Below, piece by piece: positions 42,747-51,705 of a DNA stretch of 64,000 bases (positions within the stretch are counted from its first letter, which is position 1; each line of letters opens with the position of its first letter). The notes below the pieces were generated by a model. It was not told the DNA's origin. It did no database searches and was given only the letters and a program-made list of their open reading frames with translations. This stretch comes from Veillonellales bacterium (GTDB lineage Bacteria > Bacillota > Negativicutes > JAAYSF01): positions 1 through 64,000 of the forward strand of contig JBDKTO010000021.1 of assembly GCA_039680175.1 (NCBI GenBank), read 5' to 3'. Position numbers and translations under genes: made by a program.

Positions 42747-43880
42747 ATGAGTGAGGCAGATGCTATGTCTATATTCCCGAATGCTCCTGACAGTGCGGTG
42801 GAACAATTTTATTTAAAGGAAGATCTGTTACATACTAAAATAGCAATCATTGTTGCTATTTGTTTTTGTCTTATATTTATACGCAACGATTACGTTTTTT
42901 TTGGGATAGGTCCCCTGTTTTTTCAGGCAGTTTTGGCGCGTGTTATTTTTGCGTCACTATCTGCCGGAGCCTTGTTCCTTCTTCGTAAAATAAAGACGTA
43001 TCGGCAACACGAACAGTTAGTTTATATGTGGTGCAGTCTTCTTATTTTGCTGTGTACTTATATCAATATAACCAGGCAAGTGGATAATATTAATTTTACT
43101 TATCTTAATCCTTTGGTCGTCCTCTTGATCGCGATTTATCTTCCAGGAAATATATGGAAAAAGATCATTCTGGCTGGCTGGCTTGCTACTAGTGATTTAA
43201 CGATTGTGGTATTCCTGAAAACTCCAAAATATGCCTTATCCTTGGAAGTAATAGCATCTTCTTATTTGCTCTCACTATTATTAGGGTTTGTAATTGCGGC
43301 TAAATTTCGTAATTTTCGTTATGAGCAATATTATGCTTTGGTAAAGGAACATACCCTGCGCCTGGAGTTGGAGAAGGTTGCTTATACCGATTATTTGACA
43401 GGGGCCTTGAACAGGCGAAAGTTTTTTCAGTTAGGAGAACGTCAGTTTAACCTATTTAAAGAAAGCGAAGGATTCTTTTCGATTATCATGCTGGACGTGG
43501 ACTATTTTAAAAATTTGAATGATAAATTTGGGCATGCCGCCGGTGATATTTTTTTGAAGTCATTTACCAAGACTATAGTAGACCATAAACATTCTGGTGA
43601 TATTCTTGGCCGATTAGGCGGAGAAGAGTTTGCTTTGATTTTACCTGGAACCAAGCTCGAATCTGCTATAGAAACGGCAGAAAGATTGCGGAATTTATCT
43701 GAAAATAATGAAGCATTTTTTAATAAAAAAGTGCTGCAAACCACAGTAAGTATCGGCGTAACCGAAGTATCGACAAAGGACAAGGCATTCCATGATGTTT
43801 TAAAAAGAGCGGACGATGCTCTCTACCTAGCCAAAAGCAAGGGTCGTAACCGTGTCCAATTAATAGCTAGAGATGCCTAA
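42747..43880 (+). CDS. Membrane diguanylate cyclase
   Basis: 377 residues. Six or so hydrophobic helices fill residues 25-195, and a GGDEF domain follows (about 215-375) with active-site RLGGEEFALIL. The I-site position reads HSGD, so the usual Arg is absent and product inhibition may be weak. It is divergent from the cell-wall-sugar operon and isolated otherwise. The ribosome site AGGTAGCAGA is adequate; a second ATG 18 nt later is possible. Confidence 0.9.
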   Translation: MSEADAMSIFPNAPDSAVEQFYLKEDLLHTKIAIIVAICFCLIFIRNDYVFFGIGPLFFQAVLARVIFASLSAGALFLLRKIKTYRQHEQLVYMWCSLLILLCTYINITRQVDNINFTYLNPLVVLLIAIYLPGNIWKKIILAGWLATSDLTIVVFLKTPKYALSLEVIASSYLLSLLLGFVIAAKFRNFRYEQYYALVKEHTLRLELEKVAYTDYLTGALNRRKFFQLGERQFNLFKESEGFFSIIMLDVDYFKNLNDKFGHAAGDIFLKSFTKTIVDHKHSGDILGRLGGEEFALILPGTKLESAIETAERLRNLSENNEAFFNKKVLQTTVSIGVTEVSTKDKAFHDVLKRADDALYLAKSKGRNRVQLIARDA

Positions 43881-43984
43881 TACAAATTGATAGAAATCTT
43901 CGTGGCAGCCTCGATAATCGGTGGCAATTTCACCGTCTTGGTGGATAAGGCAGTTTTCAATAAAGCTAGGTTCTTGCCGAGCTG

Positions 43985-44485
43985 TTATTTTTGTGCAGCC
44001 ACTTCACGTTTTTTGGCTGATAGAGAATTAACACGCAAACGTAATACAGAAATTCCCGGCACTACTTCGTGCTGAAAATGATAGTTTTGACCTTCTTTTA
44101 CATCGTATTGACGAAGCATTGTCTGGAGCGCTGCCACCTTTTCTTCCTCTGATACATATTCCATCGCTCCATTACCCATAACGCATTCAAATTCCATTGT
44201 GCATTCACAAGCACCTACCTGAGGACCGGTCACGATACCATGTGTATTTTCCATGACAAAACTAACTTTGTTATTCTTTTTAATCAGGTCATGCTTCCTG
44301 CCTTCTTTCGCACCATGAAAATAAATGTTTACTTTGTCATTATCTTTTACTTCCATTCCAAAGGTCAGCGGAACTACATAGGGATATTCGTCATCGAAAA
44401 ACGCTACGTGGCAAACTTTGCAGGTTTTCATCACTTTTATAATATTGTCAAATCCGGTTATTTCCCGATCATGCCTTCTCATCAT
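43985..44485 (-). CDS. Pyridoxamine 5'-phosphate oxidase-like flavin-binding protein
   Basis: 166 residues of the split-barrel FMN-binding fold. It opens RRHDREITGFDNIIKVM, with CHVAFFDDEYPYVVPLTFG and YFHGAKEGRKHDL, as in the NimA-like/PNPOx-related family (nitroimidazole resistance and related flavin reductases). The ATG used follows GGGGAGTGAAA. The element repeated upstream of the kinase at 42377 lies 40 nt before this start. Reaction unknown; not a true PdxH. Confidence 0.82.
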   Translation of the reverse strand: MMRRHDREITGFDNIIKVMKTCKVCHVAFFDDEYPYVVPLTFGMEVKDNDKVNIYFHGAKEGRKHDLIKKNNKVSFVMENTHGIVTGPQVGACECTMEFECVMGNGAMEYVSEEEKVAALQTMLRQYDVKEGQNYHFQHEVVPGISVLRLRVNSLSAKKREVAAQK

Positions 44486-44524
44486 TTTCACTCCCCATTT
44501 TTTATCGAGCCCTTTTCTTCTCCG

Positions 44525-44560
44525 TCAATATTTGACACAAGCTGCATGCTTTCCTTTTAT
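44525..44560 (-). repeat. Copy 2 of the 36-nt upstream element
   Basis: TCAATATTTGACACAAGCTG then ATGCTTTCCTTTTAT, matching 42411-42445. On the minus strand it contains TGTCAA-ATA-TTGACG, an operator-like near-palindrome, upstream of the flavin-binding protein. Confidence 0.55.
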
Positions 44561-44735
44561 TATGCACAATAACATCCGCCACTATATAACGAGGGACCGA
44601 ACCTTCATCTTCTGGCGGCACAGCAGCTGTCGCCTTGTATCCCAGCAGCCCCGTCCCTTTTGACACCACCGCAGCAGCAACATTGGCTCCCGTACAGCCT
44701 TAAAAAATTCATGCCCTGTTTATCCATTTTGGGGG

Positions 44736-44792
44736 TTGTTTTTCCTATGCACATTGTATATAATATTCTTGCTGGTAATGATTATCATTATC
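44736..44792 (+). promoter_or_regulatory. Promoter with overlapping Fur box upstream of the YitT-family gene
   Basis: TTGTTT (44736-44741), 17-nt spacer, TATAAT (44759-44764). The 19-mer GGTAATGATTATCATTATC at 44774-44792 matches the classical Fur consensus at 17 of 19 positions and covers the start-site region, so iron-dependent repression is expected. The rest of the gap 44486-44735 holds only the 36-nt repeat. Confidence 0.85.
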
Positions 44793-44817
44793 AATAAATT
44801 GAAGGGATGTGCTTTTT

Positions 44818-45678
44818 ATGTCCTTACTGATAAACTCTCGACGGAGATTGCTTATTCGCTATGCATCAATCGGTGCCGGCAGTCTCTTGTGTGCAGTCAG
44901 TATTAATACTTTTTTGGTTCCTCACCACCTGTTAAGCGGCGGCTTGGCCGGAATTGCAATGATTGCTCACTATCTTTTTAACTGGCCGATAGGCTTGCTG
45001 GTTGCCTTGATGAATGTGCCCCTTTTTTATCTTGCATACCAACAATTTGATAAAGAATTCTTTTTTTGCGCATTGTACGGCATGCTGGTTTTTACCTTGG
45101 GTATTGACTTAACCCGGTGGTTATCTCCTCTGCAGGTGGTAGATGACATACTGTTAGCGACAATCTACGGCGGAGTACTATCCGGGATTGGATCCGGGCT
45201 GGTATTTAGAGTAGACGGCAGCTCGGGAGGAACCGATATTATCGCCATGCTGTTGAAAAAATATTACGCATTTAACGTAAGCTATGTCGGCCTTGAAATT
45301 AACTGTGTCTTAATGACAATTGCGGCTTTCTTATTTGGCATAAAACCGGCAATGTATACCCTGCTTTCGATGTATGTTGGTGCTACGATTACTGATAAGG
45401 TAATCCAAGGTTTTAATAAAAAGAAGACTATAACTATCATTTCGGATTATAATGAGGCTATCGCCGATGCGATATTGACTGAAATCGGCAGGGGAATAAC
45501 CTTCTTAAACGGCGAAGGCGCCTATACGAGTAACAAACGCAAAGTCATTTTTATCGTCGTCAAACTAACTCAAATTGCCAAAATAAAAAGGATTGTTAAT
45601 GAGTTGGATACTAATGCTTTTATGATCGTGCAGGATGCGACTGAAGTACTTGGCAAAGGTTTTTCTTTGCCGGGTTAG
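44818..45678 (+). CDS. YitT family membrane protein (DUF161/DUF2179)
   Basis: 286 residues. Five or so helices with the family segments PHHLLSGGLAGIAMIAHY and VDGSSGGTDIIAMLLKKY (residues about 35-160) form the YitT membrane domain. A C-terminal DUF2179 ligand-binding-type domain follows (about 220-280). Function is unknown in the family. The ATG used follows AAGGGATG. The Fur box in the promoter suggests a role in iron or related metal stress. Confidence 0.88.
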   Translation: MSLLINSRRRLLIRYASIGAGSLLCAVSINTFLVPHHLLSGGLAGIAMIAHYLFNWPIGLLVALMNVPLFYLAYQQFDKEFFFCALYGMLVFTLGIDLTRWLSPLQVVDDILLATIYGGVLSGIGSGLVFRVDGSSGGTDIIAMLLKKYYAFNVSYVGLEINCVLMTIAAFLFGIKPAMYTLLSMYVGATITDKVIQGFNKKKTITIISDYNEAIADAILTEIGRGITFLNGEGAYTSNKRKVIFIVVKLTQIAKIKRIVNELDTNAFMIVQDATEVLGKGFSLPG

Positions 45679-45793
45679 GCTTGATCCGCTATCTCCCTTA
45701 CGCAGCTGTCATCCTCTTGTCTATCCTCTATATGACTTATGATCGGTTAATGGTATAATAGTAATAAGTATAAATATCGCAGGAGAAATTTTT

Positions 45794-47128
45794 ATGGATA
45801 AAATAAGATTGGCAGTTGTCGGACCAGCCGATTCGGTTGCCTTAATTCACGAAGTTGCCATGGAACGATCAGATTATTTAGAGCCGGTATCCATTGTTTA
45901 CCAAGATGCTTCGGAAGTAACGAAAATATTGGAACGGTATGAAAATAATTTCGATATATGGCTATTTTCGGGAATTGTTCCCTATCAACGGGCTTTGGCA
46001 CTAAAAACGAATAAATCTTTATTTTATATTCCACATACAGGGGCGAGTCTTTATCGGGCTTTGCTGCAAATTACCCATATTGAACAGTTGGCAATTGAAA
46101 GCATCAGTTTTGATACATTTAGTCAAAAAGAAGTGGAAGAAACCTTTCACGATATTGATTTGCCGCTGCCTAAAATTTATGTCAATCATTACGCCGGGAT
46201 TGTATCTGCCGGAGAAATAACCGAATATCATTATAATTTATGGAAAGACGGAAAAACCAATATTGCCGTCACTTGTTTTTGGGCAACCTATGAAAACCTT
46301 AAAAAGCTGGGCGTACCGATATTTCGCATTTGGCCAACCCGGAGTAATATCCGGACCGGACTGGCGATTGCCATTAATGCATTTGAAGCCCAGCGGTTTA
46401 AGGGAAGCCAGCTGGCTATTCAGCATATCGCAATCGAGGATTATGACGACATTGTTCGCGACAGTTCCAGTTACAGCGCGAAACGAATCGAATTGCGTTT
46501 ATATGAGATACTGGTAGGATATGCTGAAATGCTGAAGGGATCGCTGGTCTTACGCGGCGGCGGTCAGTTCACCTTATATTCGACCAGAGGAATTCTGGAA
46601 GAAACTACGGAAAAATTTACAATTATGCCTATTTTTGAGGATATTACCCGGAATGTGGCAGCAAAAGTAAGCGGCGGCATTGGTTTTGGCTCTACTGCCT
46701 ATGCGGCGGAAGAAAATGCGTTCCAAGCATTAGGCATTGCTAAACAGAAGGGAAAAGGGCGCTGGATGGTAGTGACGGACAACCGGGAAGTAATCGGCCC
46801 GTTAAGTTCCGCGGTTCATCTAAAATATTCCATCCGGGCTGACGATGCTGCCTGCCGCAAGTTTGCCGAGCAGTTAAATATCAGTCTTACTACCGTGAAT
46901 AAATTATTAGTTGCCATCGATAAATTGGATAAGGATGTTATTGGGGCCGATGAATTAGCCATGTATTTGGCGATTACCCCGCGCAGCGCCAGGCGCCTTT
47001 TGAATACGCTGGTCGATCAGGGATTGGCCGGAGCAGCCGGGGAAGAGCTGCTGGTGAAAGGCCGTCCCCGCAAATTGTACAAAATTTTTTTGGATTTGCT
47101 GCTGCGGCCAATGATGAATTTAGCTTGA
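45794..47128 (+). CDS. Transcriptional regulator with GGDEF-like/GTP-cyclohydrolase-like domain, next to the abg-type genes
   Basis: 444 residues. No named family was recognised with certainty. An N-terminal Rossmann-like sensor region (about 1-190) precedes a central alpha/beta domain resembling the GCH III/GGDEF-like fold without its catalytic motif (about 195-340), and the C terminus contains two consecutive helix-turn-helix-like segments (about 355-430). It lies 212 bp upstream of the M20 peptidase and AbgT transporter genes, so it may activate them in response to an aminobenzoyl-glutamate-like ligand. The ATG follows GCAGGAGAAATTTTT. It is separated from the next gene by a terminator. 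Confidence 0.72.
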   Translation: MDKIRLAVVGPADSVALIHEVAMERSDYLEPVSIVYQDASEVTKILERYENNFDIWLFSGIVPYQRALALKTNKSLFYIPHTGASLYRALLQITHIEQLAIESISFDTFSQKEVEETFHDIDLPLPKIYVNHYAGIVSAGEITEYHYNLWKDGKTNIAVTCFWATYENLKKLGVPIFRIWPTRSNIRTGLAIAINAFEAQRFKGSQLAIQHIAIEDYDDIVRDSSSYSAKRIELRLYEILVGYAEMLKGSLVLRGGGQFTLYSTRGILEETTEKFTIMPIFEDITRNVAAKVSGGIGFGSTAYAAEENAFQALGIAKQKGKGRWMVVTDNREVIGPLSSAVHLKYSIRADDAACRKFAEQLNISLTTVNKLLVAIDKLDKDVIGADELAMYLAITPRSARRLLNTLVDQGLAGAAGEELLVKGRPRKLYKIFLDLLLRPMMNLA

Positions 47129-47196
47129 AATAAACAGATTGACAAATTTTACTTTTTTTGTTATGCTGTTTTTGATAAATAAAAGATAGAGCAATG

Positions 47197-47229
47197 AAGC
47201 TCTCGCCAATAGTGCGAGAGCTTTTTCTT
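47197..47229 (+). terminator. Terminator after the regulator gene
   Basis: AAGCTCTCGC pairs with GCGAGAGCTT, followed by TTTTCTT. Confidence 0.88.
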
Positions 47230-47340
47230 GTTATTAAGGATATAAAATATTTTTAAAAACATTTTAGGAAATGTCTATAAATAACCCAAAATGAGTGATA
47301 TAATGAAAACAATTAATTTTTAGGATAAGGTGGTTTTAAA

Positions 47341-48528
47341 ATGTGGGATCCAAGATTTGATTCTGATCTTGCAAAGCAGCTGGTTGTCTGGCGCCGGACG
47401 TTTCACAAGTTTCCGGAAGTAAGCAACCACGAGAAACAAACATCATTGGCTGTTGCGGCTGCTTTACAAAACATGGGAATTGAAGCACAGACATTTGCTG
47501 ACCATTTTGGGGTTTGCGGCATTATCCGGGGGAAAGTTCCCGGTCCGACCGTTGTATTCCGCACCGATATGGATGCCCTGCCAATTACGGAGGCCAATGA
47601 CGTTTCTTACCGGTCGACCTGCGAAGGAGTAATGCATGCTTGCGGTCATGATGGCCACATGGCGATTGCGTTAGGCGTGGCGAAAATGTTTTCGCTATGC
47701 CGCAGCACAATGGCAGGAAACATTAAGGTGCTGTTTCAGCCGGCGGAAGAAGCTGCGCCTGTTGGCGGTGCAAATTTACTGATTCAAAGCGGAGTGCTGG
47801 ACGATGCGGCTGTCATTTTTGCTTTGCATTTGTGGCCGGATCTGTTATGTGGTCAGATTGGCATTCATCCGGGACCAATGATGGCCGCCTCCGATCGGTT
47901 TACTATCCGGATTCTGGGAAAGGGAGCCCATGCCGGACAGCCGCACCGCGGCGTGGATTCGATTGCTATTGCCGCCGATGTCATACAAGGAATGGGGCAT
48001 ATCATGAATCGCCGGATTGATCCGCTGGAAACCGCTACTCTTTCGATTGGGACTATTCAGGGCGGCGAACGGTATAATGTAGTCGCCAGGGAAGTGACAA
48101 TGGAGGGAACGGTTCGCACTTTGAACGAAAACGTCAGGACTGACATACCGGACAAGGTAAAAAATTTACTGGAAGGTGTGACTGCCTCCCAGGGAGGAAC
48201 GTATGCTCTGGATTACCGCTATGGCTATCCTGTGCTGAGCAATGGGGCGAAACCGACGGAACTGGTTATTCAGGCGGCAAAGGAAATACTCGGTGACAGC
48301 GCAGTACATAGCGATTTGAAACCCGTTCTGGCTGCCGAAGATTTTGGCCGATATCTCGCTAAAATTCCCGGTGCTTATTTTTGGTTAGGCTGTGCCAGCG
48401 AGGGAAAACCTCGTTATAACTTACACAATCCATCTTTTGATATAGACGAAGCTGCCTTGCTGATCGGTGTTAAGATTATGTATCAAACGGGTCTGGCGGC
48501 ACTGGCCCATTATAGTAAAGTGGTTTAA
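47341..48528 (+). CDS. M20 family amidohydrolase/peptidase
   Basis: 395 residues. Zinc-ligand and catalytic motifs are present: HACGHDGHM (near 99-107), the EEAAPVGG glutamate pair (near 140) and a C-terminal HNPSFDID segment. The M20D subfamily includes hippurate hydrolase, IAA-amino acid hydrolase and AbgB. The AbgT-type transporter is the next gene. The start ATG follows AAGGTGGTTTTAAA and an extended -10 promoter (TGATATAAT, 47297-47304) lies 37 nt upstream. It would hydrolyse an N-acyl amino acid after import. Confidence 0.9.
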   Translation: MWDPRFDSDLAKQLVVWRRTFHKFPEVSNHEKQTSLAVAAALQNMGIEAQTFADHFGVCGIIRGKVPGPTVVFRTDMDALPITEANDVSYRSTCEGVMHACGHDGHMAIALGVAKMFSLCRSTMAGNIKVLFQPAEEAAPVGGANLLIQSGVLDDAAVIFALHLWPDLLCGQIGIHPGPMMAASDRFTIRILGKGAHAGQPHRGVDSIAIAADVIQGMGHIMNRRIDPLETATLSIGTIQGGERYNVVAREVTMEGTVRTLNENVRTDIPDKVKNLLEGVTASQGGTYALDYRYGYPVLSNGAKPTELVIQAAKEILGDSAVHSDLKPVLAAEDFGRYLAKIPGAYFWLGCASEGKPRYNLHNPSFDIDEAALLIGVKIMYQTGLAALAHYSKVV

Positions 48529-48660
48529 TTAAGGAAATATCCATTAATAGCCGTAAAATATCAGATTCGTATTTAAAGGGAGGGATGGCAATAAGGCTTG
48601 ATTAGACGATTAGGTAATCGTGCAGCAGGAAGACAGAATTTAAAGGAGGTCTGTGTATTC

Positions 48661-50196
48661 ATGAGTGATTTGGCAACGCAGCCGGCAATAAAACCGCCTT
48701 CAGGCAGCGACTTTTTGAAGAAAATTGAAATTTTCGGCAATAAACTTCCCAATCCGGCAATATTATTTTTACTTTTCTTTGCTTTTCTCGCCGTACTTTC
48801 TGCTATTTTGGCATCGTTGAATATGACGGCAATAAGCCCGCTGGACCACAAGACGATATACATAAAAAGCCTGCTTAGCAGGGAAGGAATCAGCTGGCTT
48901 TTTACCAACATGATTAAAAATTATCTCAACTTTCCGCCTCTCGGTATGATTTTGGTTCTAACTTTAGGCATGGGGCTGGCAGAAAAAGCCGGTTTAATGG
49001 ATGCTGCCATTAAAGCTTCTATCCATTCTATCCCAAAGCGGTACGTTACTTTTACTATAGTGATTATCAGTTTTATGAGCCATATCGCATCCGATGCGGC
49101 GATTGTCATTGTCCCCCCGATAGCCGCCATGGTTTTTTATTCTTTGGGAAGACATCCTTTTGCCGGATTTGCCGCATCGCTGGCTGCAATTTATTCCGGA
49201 TTTACCGCGAATATATTAATCGTCACGACCGATGTTCTCCTGTCGGGAATTACTACCCAGGCGGCCGGAATTGTCAATCCGGATATAGTCGTAACACCGA
49301 TTGATAACTGGTACTTTACCTCTTTTTCCGTCATTTACCTTGCCGTATTGACAACGTTTATAACCGAAAAATTTGTAGAACCCCGCTTGGGAACCTATAA
49401 AGGAATGAAAGAGATTACCCTGGAAAAGCCTACCGATATTCAACGGAAGGCCTTGCATACTACGGGCATAGCGGCTGTGGTTTTCCTTGCTGTCATATTA
49501 GCGTTGATAGTGCCGGAAAACGCTTTGCTGCGGAATCCTCAAACCGGCGGTATTCCCGGTTCACCGTTTATGAAAGGGATTGTGCCGATGCTGTTCCTGT
49601 TTTTGCTTACTCTGGGTCTGACTTACGGGATTAAAGCCGGCACGATCCGCAAGGGTGACGATGCTATCAAAATGATGAGTCAGTCGATAAAAGGGTTATC
49701 CGGGTTTCTCGTTATGGCATTTGCCATTGCCCAGTTTATTGCAGCTTTTACCTGGACGAATATGGCCACTTTAATCGCTACCACCGGGGCTGAATTTTTA
49801 AAAAACATTGGCATGACCGGACTGCCTGCTTTATTATGCTTTATGTTGTTCGGCCAGTGCCTGGGACTGTTTATCGCCAGCGGTTCCGCCATTTGGTCCC
49901 TTCTGTCGCCCGTATTCGTTCCTATGTTTATGCTGCTGGGATATCATCCGGCTTTTATTCAAACAGCCTTCCGGGCAGGGGACGGATCGTTAAATACGAT
50001 TCAACTTGTGAACCCCTTTTTGCCTTTGTTTTTAGAGGATTTAGGTCAGTATAAATCAGATGCCGGAATTGGAACCTATTTTTCACTTATGATTCCTTAT
50101 GCGGTTTCCTTTCTGATCATGTGGTATATCTTATTTTCCTGCTGGTATCTGGCCGGCTGGCCGGTTGGACCAGGAATACCGCAACGTTTATGGTAG
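48661..50196 (+). CDS. abgT: AbgT family transporter
   Basis: 511 residues with about 11-13 hydrophobic helices. The segments KLPNPAILFLLFF and ASDAAIVIVPPIAAMVFYSLGRHP are typical of AbgT/YdaH-type carriers that import aminobenzoyl-glutamate or export drugs. The ATG used follows AAAGGAGG; a longer frame lacks a site. It is downstream of the M20 hydrolase in the same direction, so import plus hydrolysis is the likely joint role. Confidence 0.92.
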   Translation: MSDLATQPAIKPPSGSDFLKKIEIFGNKLPNPAILFLLFFAFLAVLSAILASLNMTAISPLDHKTIYIKSLLSREGISWLFTNMIKNYLNFPPLGMILVLTLGMGLAEKAGLMDAAIKASIHSIPKRYVTFTIVIISFMSHIASDAAIVIVPPIAAMVFYSLGRHPFAGFAASLAAIYSGFTANILIVTTDVLLSGITTQAAGIVNPDIVVTPIDNWYFTSFSVIYLAVLTTFITEKFVEPRLGTYKGMKEITLEKPTDIQRKALHTTGIAAVVFLAVILALIVPENALLRNPQTGGIPGSPFMKGIVPMLFLFLLTLGLTYGIKAGTIRKGDDAIKMMSQSIKGLSGFLVMAFAIAQFIAAFTWTNMATLIATTGAEFLKNIGMTGLPALLCFMLFGQCLGLFIASGSAIWSLLSPVFVPMFMLLGYHPAFIQTAFRAGDGSLNTIQLVNPFLPLFLEDLGQYKSDAGIGTYFSLMIPYAVSFLIMWYILFSCWYLAGWPVGPGIPQRLW

Positions 50197-50293
50197 AGTC
50201 GCTGCACAGGAACTAACGAAATTTGCTCAAACTTGCCGATGAAAAATCCCCGTCAGGCAGCGCTCGGCCAAGTTCGTATATAATTCGTATATA

Positions 50294-50328
50294 AAAAGAA
50301 AGCTATCGTCGTGATAGCTTTCTTTTTT
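50294..50328. terminator. Terminator after abgT
   Basis: AAGAAAGCTATC pairs with GATAGCTTTCTT, with T-run on the plus strand; it also faces the convergent FMN-oxidase gene. Confidence 0.88.
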
Positions 50329-50437
50329 CTCTCCGGCCTTGCGCGGCAGAGCTTCGAACCGCGTTTAGGTTATTTCGCAGCCAAAATTCTGTCAGGAATC
50401 CGACCGTCCCCATTGATATGTAACCATTGCCGATTAT

Positions 50438-51478
50438 TTAAAGTGAGCTCTGGGGAAGATTTGCTCCCCGCACCATGTCCTTCGTGATTTCACTCAAGCT
50501 GAAAGCGCCGCACATCGCCATCGTATCCTTTAACTCTCCCGCTAACTTTTCAATATAAAGCTTCACGCCTTCCTTTTCGCCGCCGTAGACAGCCGTTACA
50601 AAGGGACGGCAGATTAGAACACCGTCTGCCCCCAGTGCCAGTGCCTTAAAAATATCGGTACCGGAACGGATACCGCCATCCACCAGAATCTTCATCCCGC
50701 CGCTGACAGCCGCAGCGATTTCTGGGAGTACCTCTGCCGTGGACGGACACTGGTCCAATACCCTGCCGCCATGATTAGAAACAACAATTGCTTTTGCTCC
50801 TGCTTCTTTTGCCTTCAGTGCGCCCTTTATATTCATAATCCCTTTGACAATAAACGGAACACCTGCCATTGCGGAAATGCGACGAAGTTCGTCAACTGAT
50901 TTCCCGCCGGCCGGCGGTGTCATATTTTTTAAGAAAGGCAGGCCGGCTGCATCTACATCCATGGCAACAGCAAAAGCGCCTGCCTTATGCACCAGCTCCA
51001 TTTTACTTTTTATTGTAGCCAAATTCCACGGTTTCACAGTAGGAATACCGCAGCCATTCACCTGAGCGATTGCCTCTGTTGCACTCTCCATGACTTTCGG
51101 ATCCGTACCGTCGCCGGTAAACGCAGCGATTCCATTTTCCCGGCAGGCAGAAAGCAAAATAGCATTATACGTCATATCGTTGAATTTATCACTATAGTGC
51201 ATATTCACCGCACCAACCGGACCGGCAAAAAAGGGATACTTAAATGTCTGGCCAAATAAGTGCAATGTCGTATCTACTGGTCTGCCCGCACAAAGCGTAT
51301 CCATATTGACCCGAATCTCCTGCCATTTCTGATAATTGCGGATAGCTGAGTCGCCAACGCCTTTTGCCCCCGGTCCCGGAATGCTGTTTCGGCAGGCGAG
51401 CCCGTTACAGACATTGCATGCCTTGCAGTAACTGCCAATACAGGTACGGGCATTTTCCAGTACTTCCTTATAATTCAT
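50438..51478 (-). CDS. FMN-dependent alpha-hydroxy-acid dehydrogenase-like protein with Cys-rich N terminus
   Basis: 346 residues. FMN-barrel motifs are present: FPFFAGPVGAVN-like (KYPFFAGPVGAVN near 79), FIVKGIM (near 208), SNHGGRVLD (near 234) and VDGGIRSGTD (near 264), as in lactate oxidase, glycolate oxidase and lactate 2-monooxygenase relatives. The N terminus carries CIGSYCKACNVCNGLAC (residues 13-29), a Cys set that could bind an Fe-S cluster or zinc, unusual for the family. Substrate is unknown. It is on the minus strand after the M18 peptidase gene. Confidence 0.85.
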   Translation of the reverse strand: MNYKEVLENARTCIGSYCKACNVCNGLACRNSIPGPGAKGVGDSAIRNYQKWQEIRVNMDTLCAGRPVDTTLHLFGQTFKYPFFAGPVGAVNMHYSDKFNDMTYNAILLSACRENGIAAFTGDGTDPKVMESATEAIAQVNGCGIPTVKPWNLATIKSKMELVHKAGAFAVAMDVDAAGLPFLKNMTPPAGGKSVDELRRISAMAGVPFIVKGIMNIKGALKAKEAGAKAIVVSNHGGRVLDQCPSTAEVLPEIAAAVSGGMKILVDGGIRSGTDIFKALALGADGVLICRPFVTAVYGGEKEGVKLYIEKLAGELKDTMAMCGAFSLSEITKDMVRGANLPQSSL

Positions 51479-51565
51479 CCCATTTTCCCTCTTTTCTTAT
51501 CTTTCTAATAATTTGCCTGATCGAAGCAGGCCGGAATAACCGCAGCACAGCCACAGTTTCATTCC

Positions 51566-51673
51566 CTAAGATAGCTTAGCTATTCTTTTCCATGCTGTTA
51601 CCTGAAATCCTCCTGGTCTAACACAAAAACCGTCAAAAACACAACATGACAACCGTATGCTTTTAAGCACCAT
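51566..51673 (-). CDS. Possible small Cys-containing peptide, 35 codons
   Basis: An ATG follows GGGGAGGCGGCGCA, a good ribosome site, in the gap between the FMN-oxidase and M18 peptidase genes on the same strand. The predicted peptide (MVLKSIRLSCCVFDGFCVRP...) has three close Cys. No family was recognised and the ORF could be chance. Confidence 0.22.
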   Translation of the reverse strand: MVLKSIRLSCCVFDGFCVRPGGFQVTAWKRIAKLS

Positions 51674-51705
51674 TGCGCCGCCTCCCCTAATGACTTATCA
51701 CGCTA

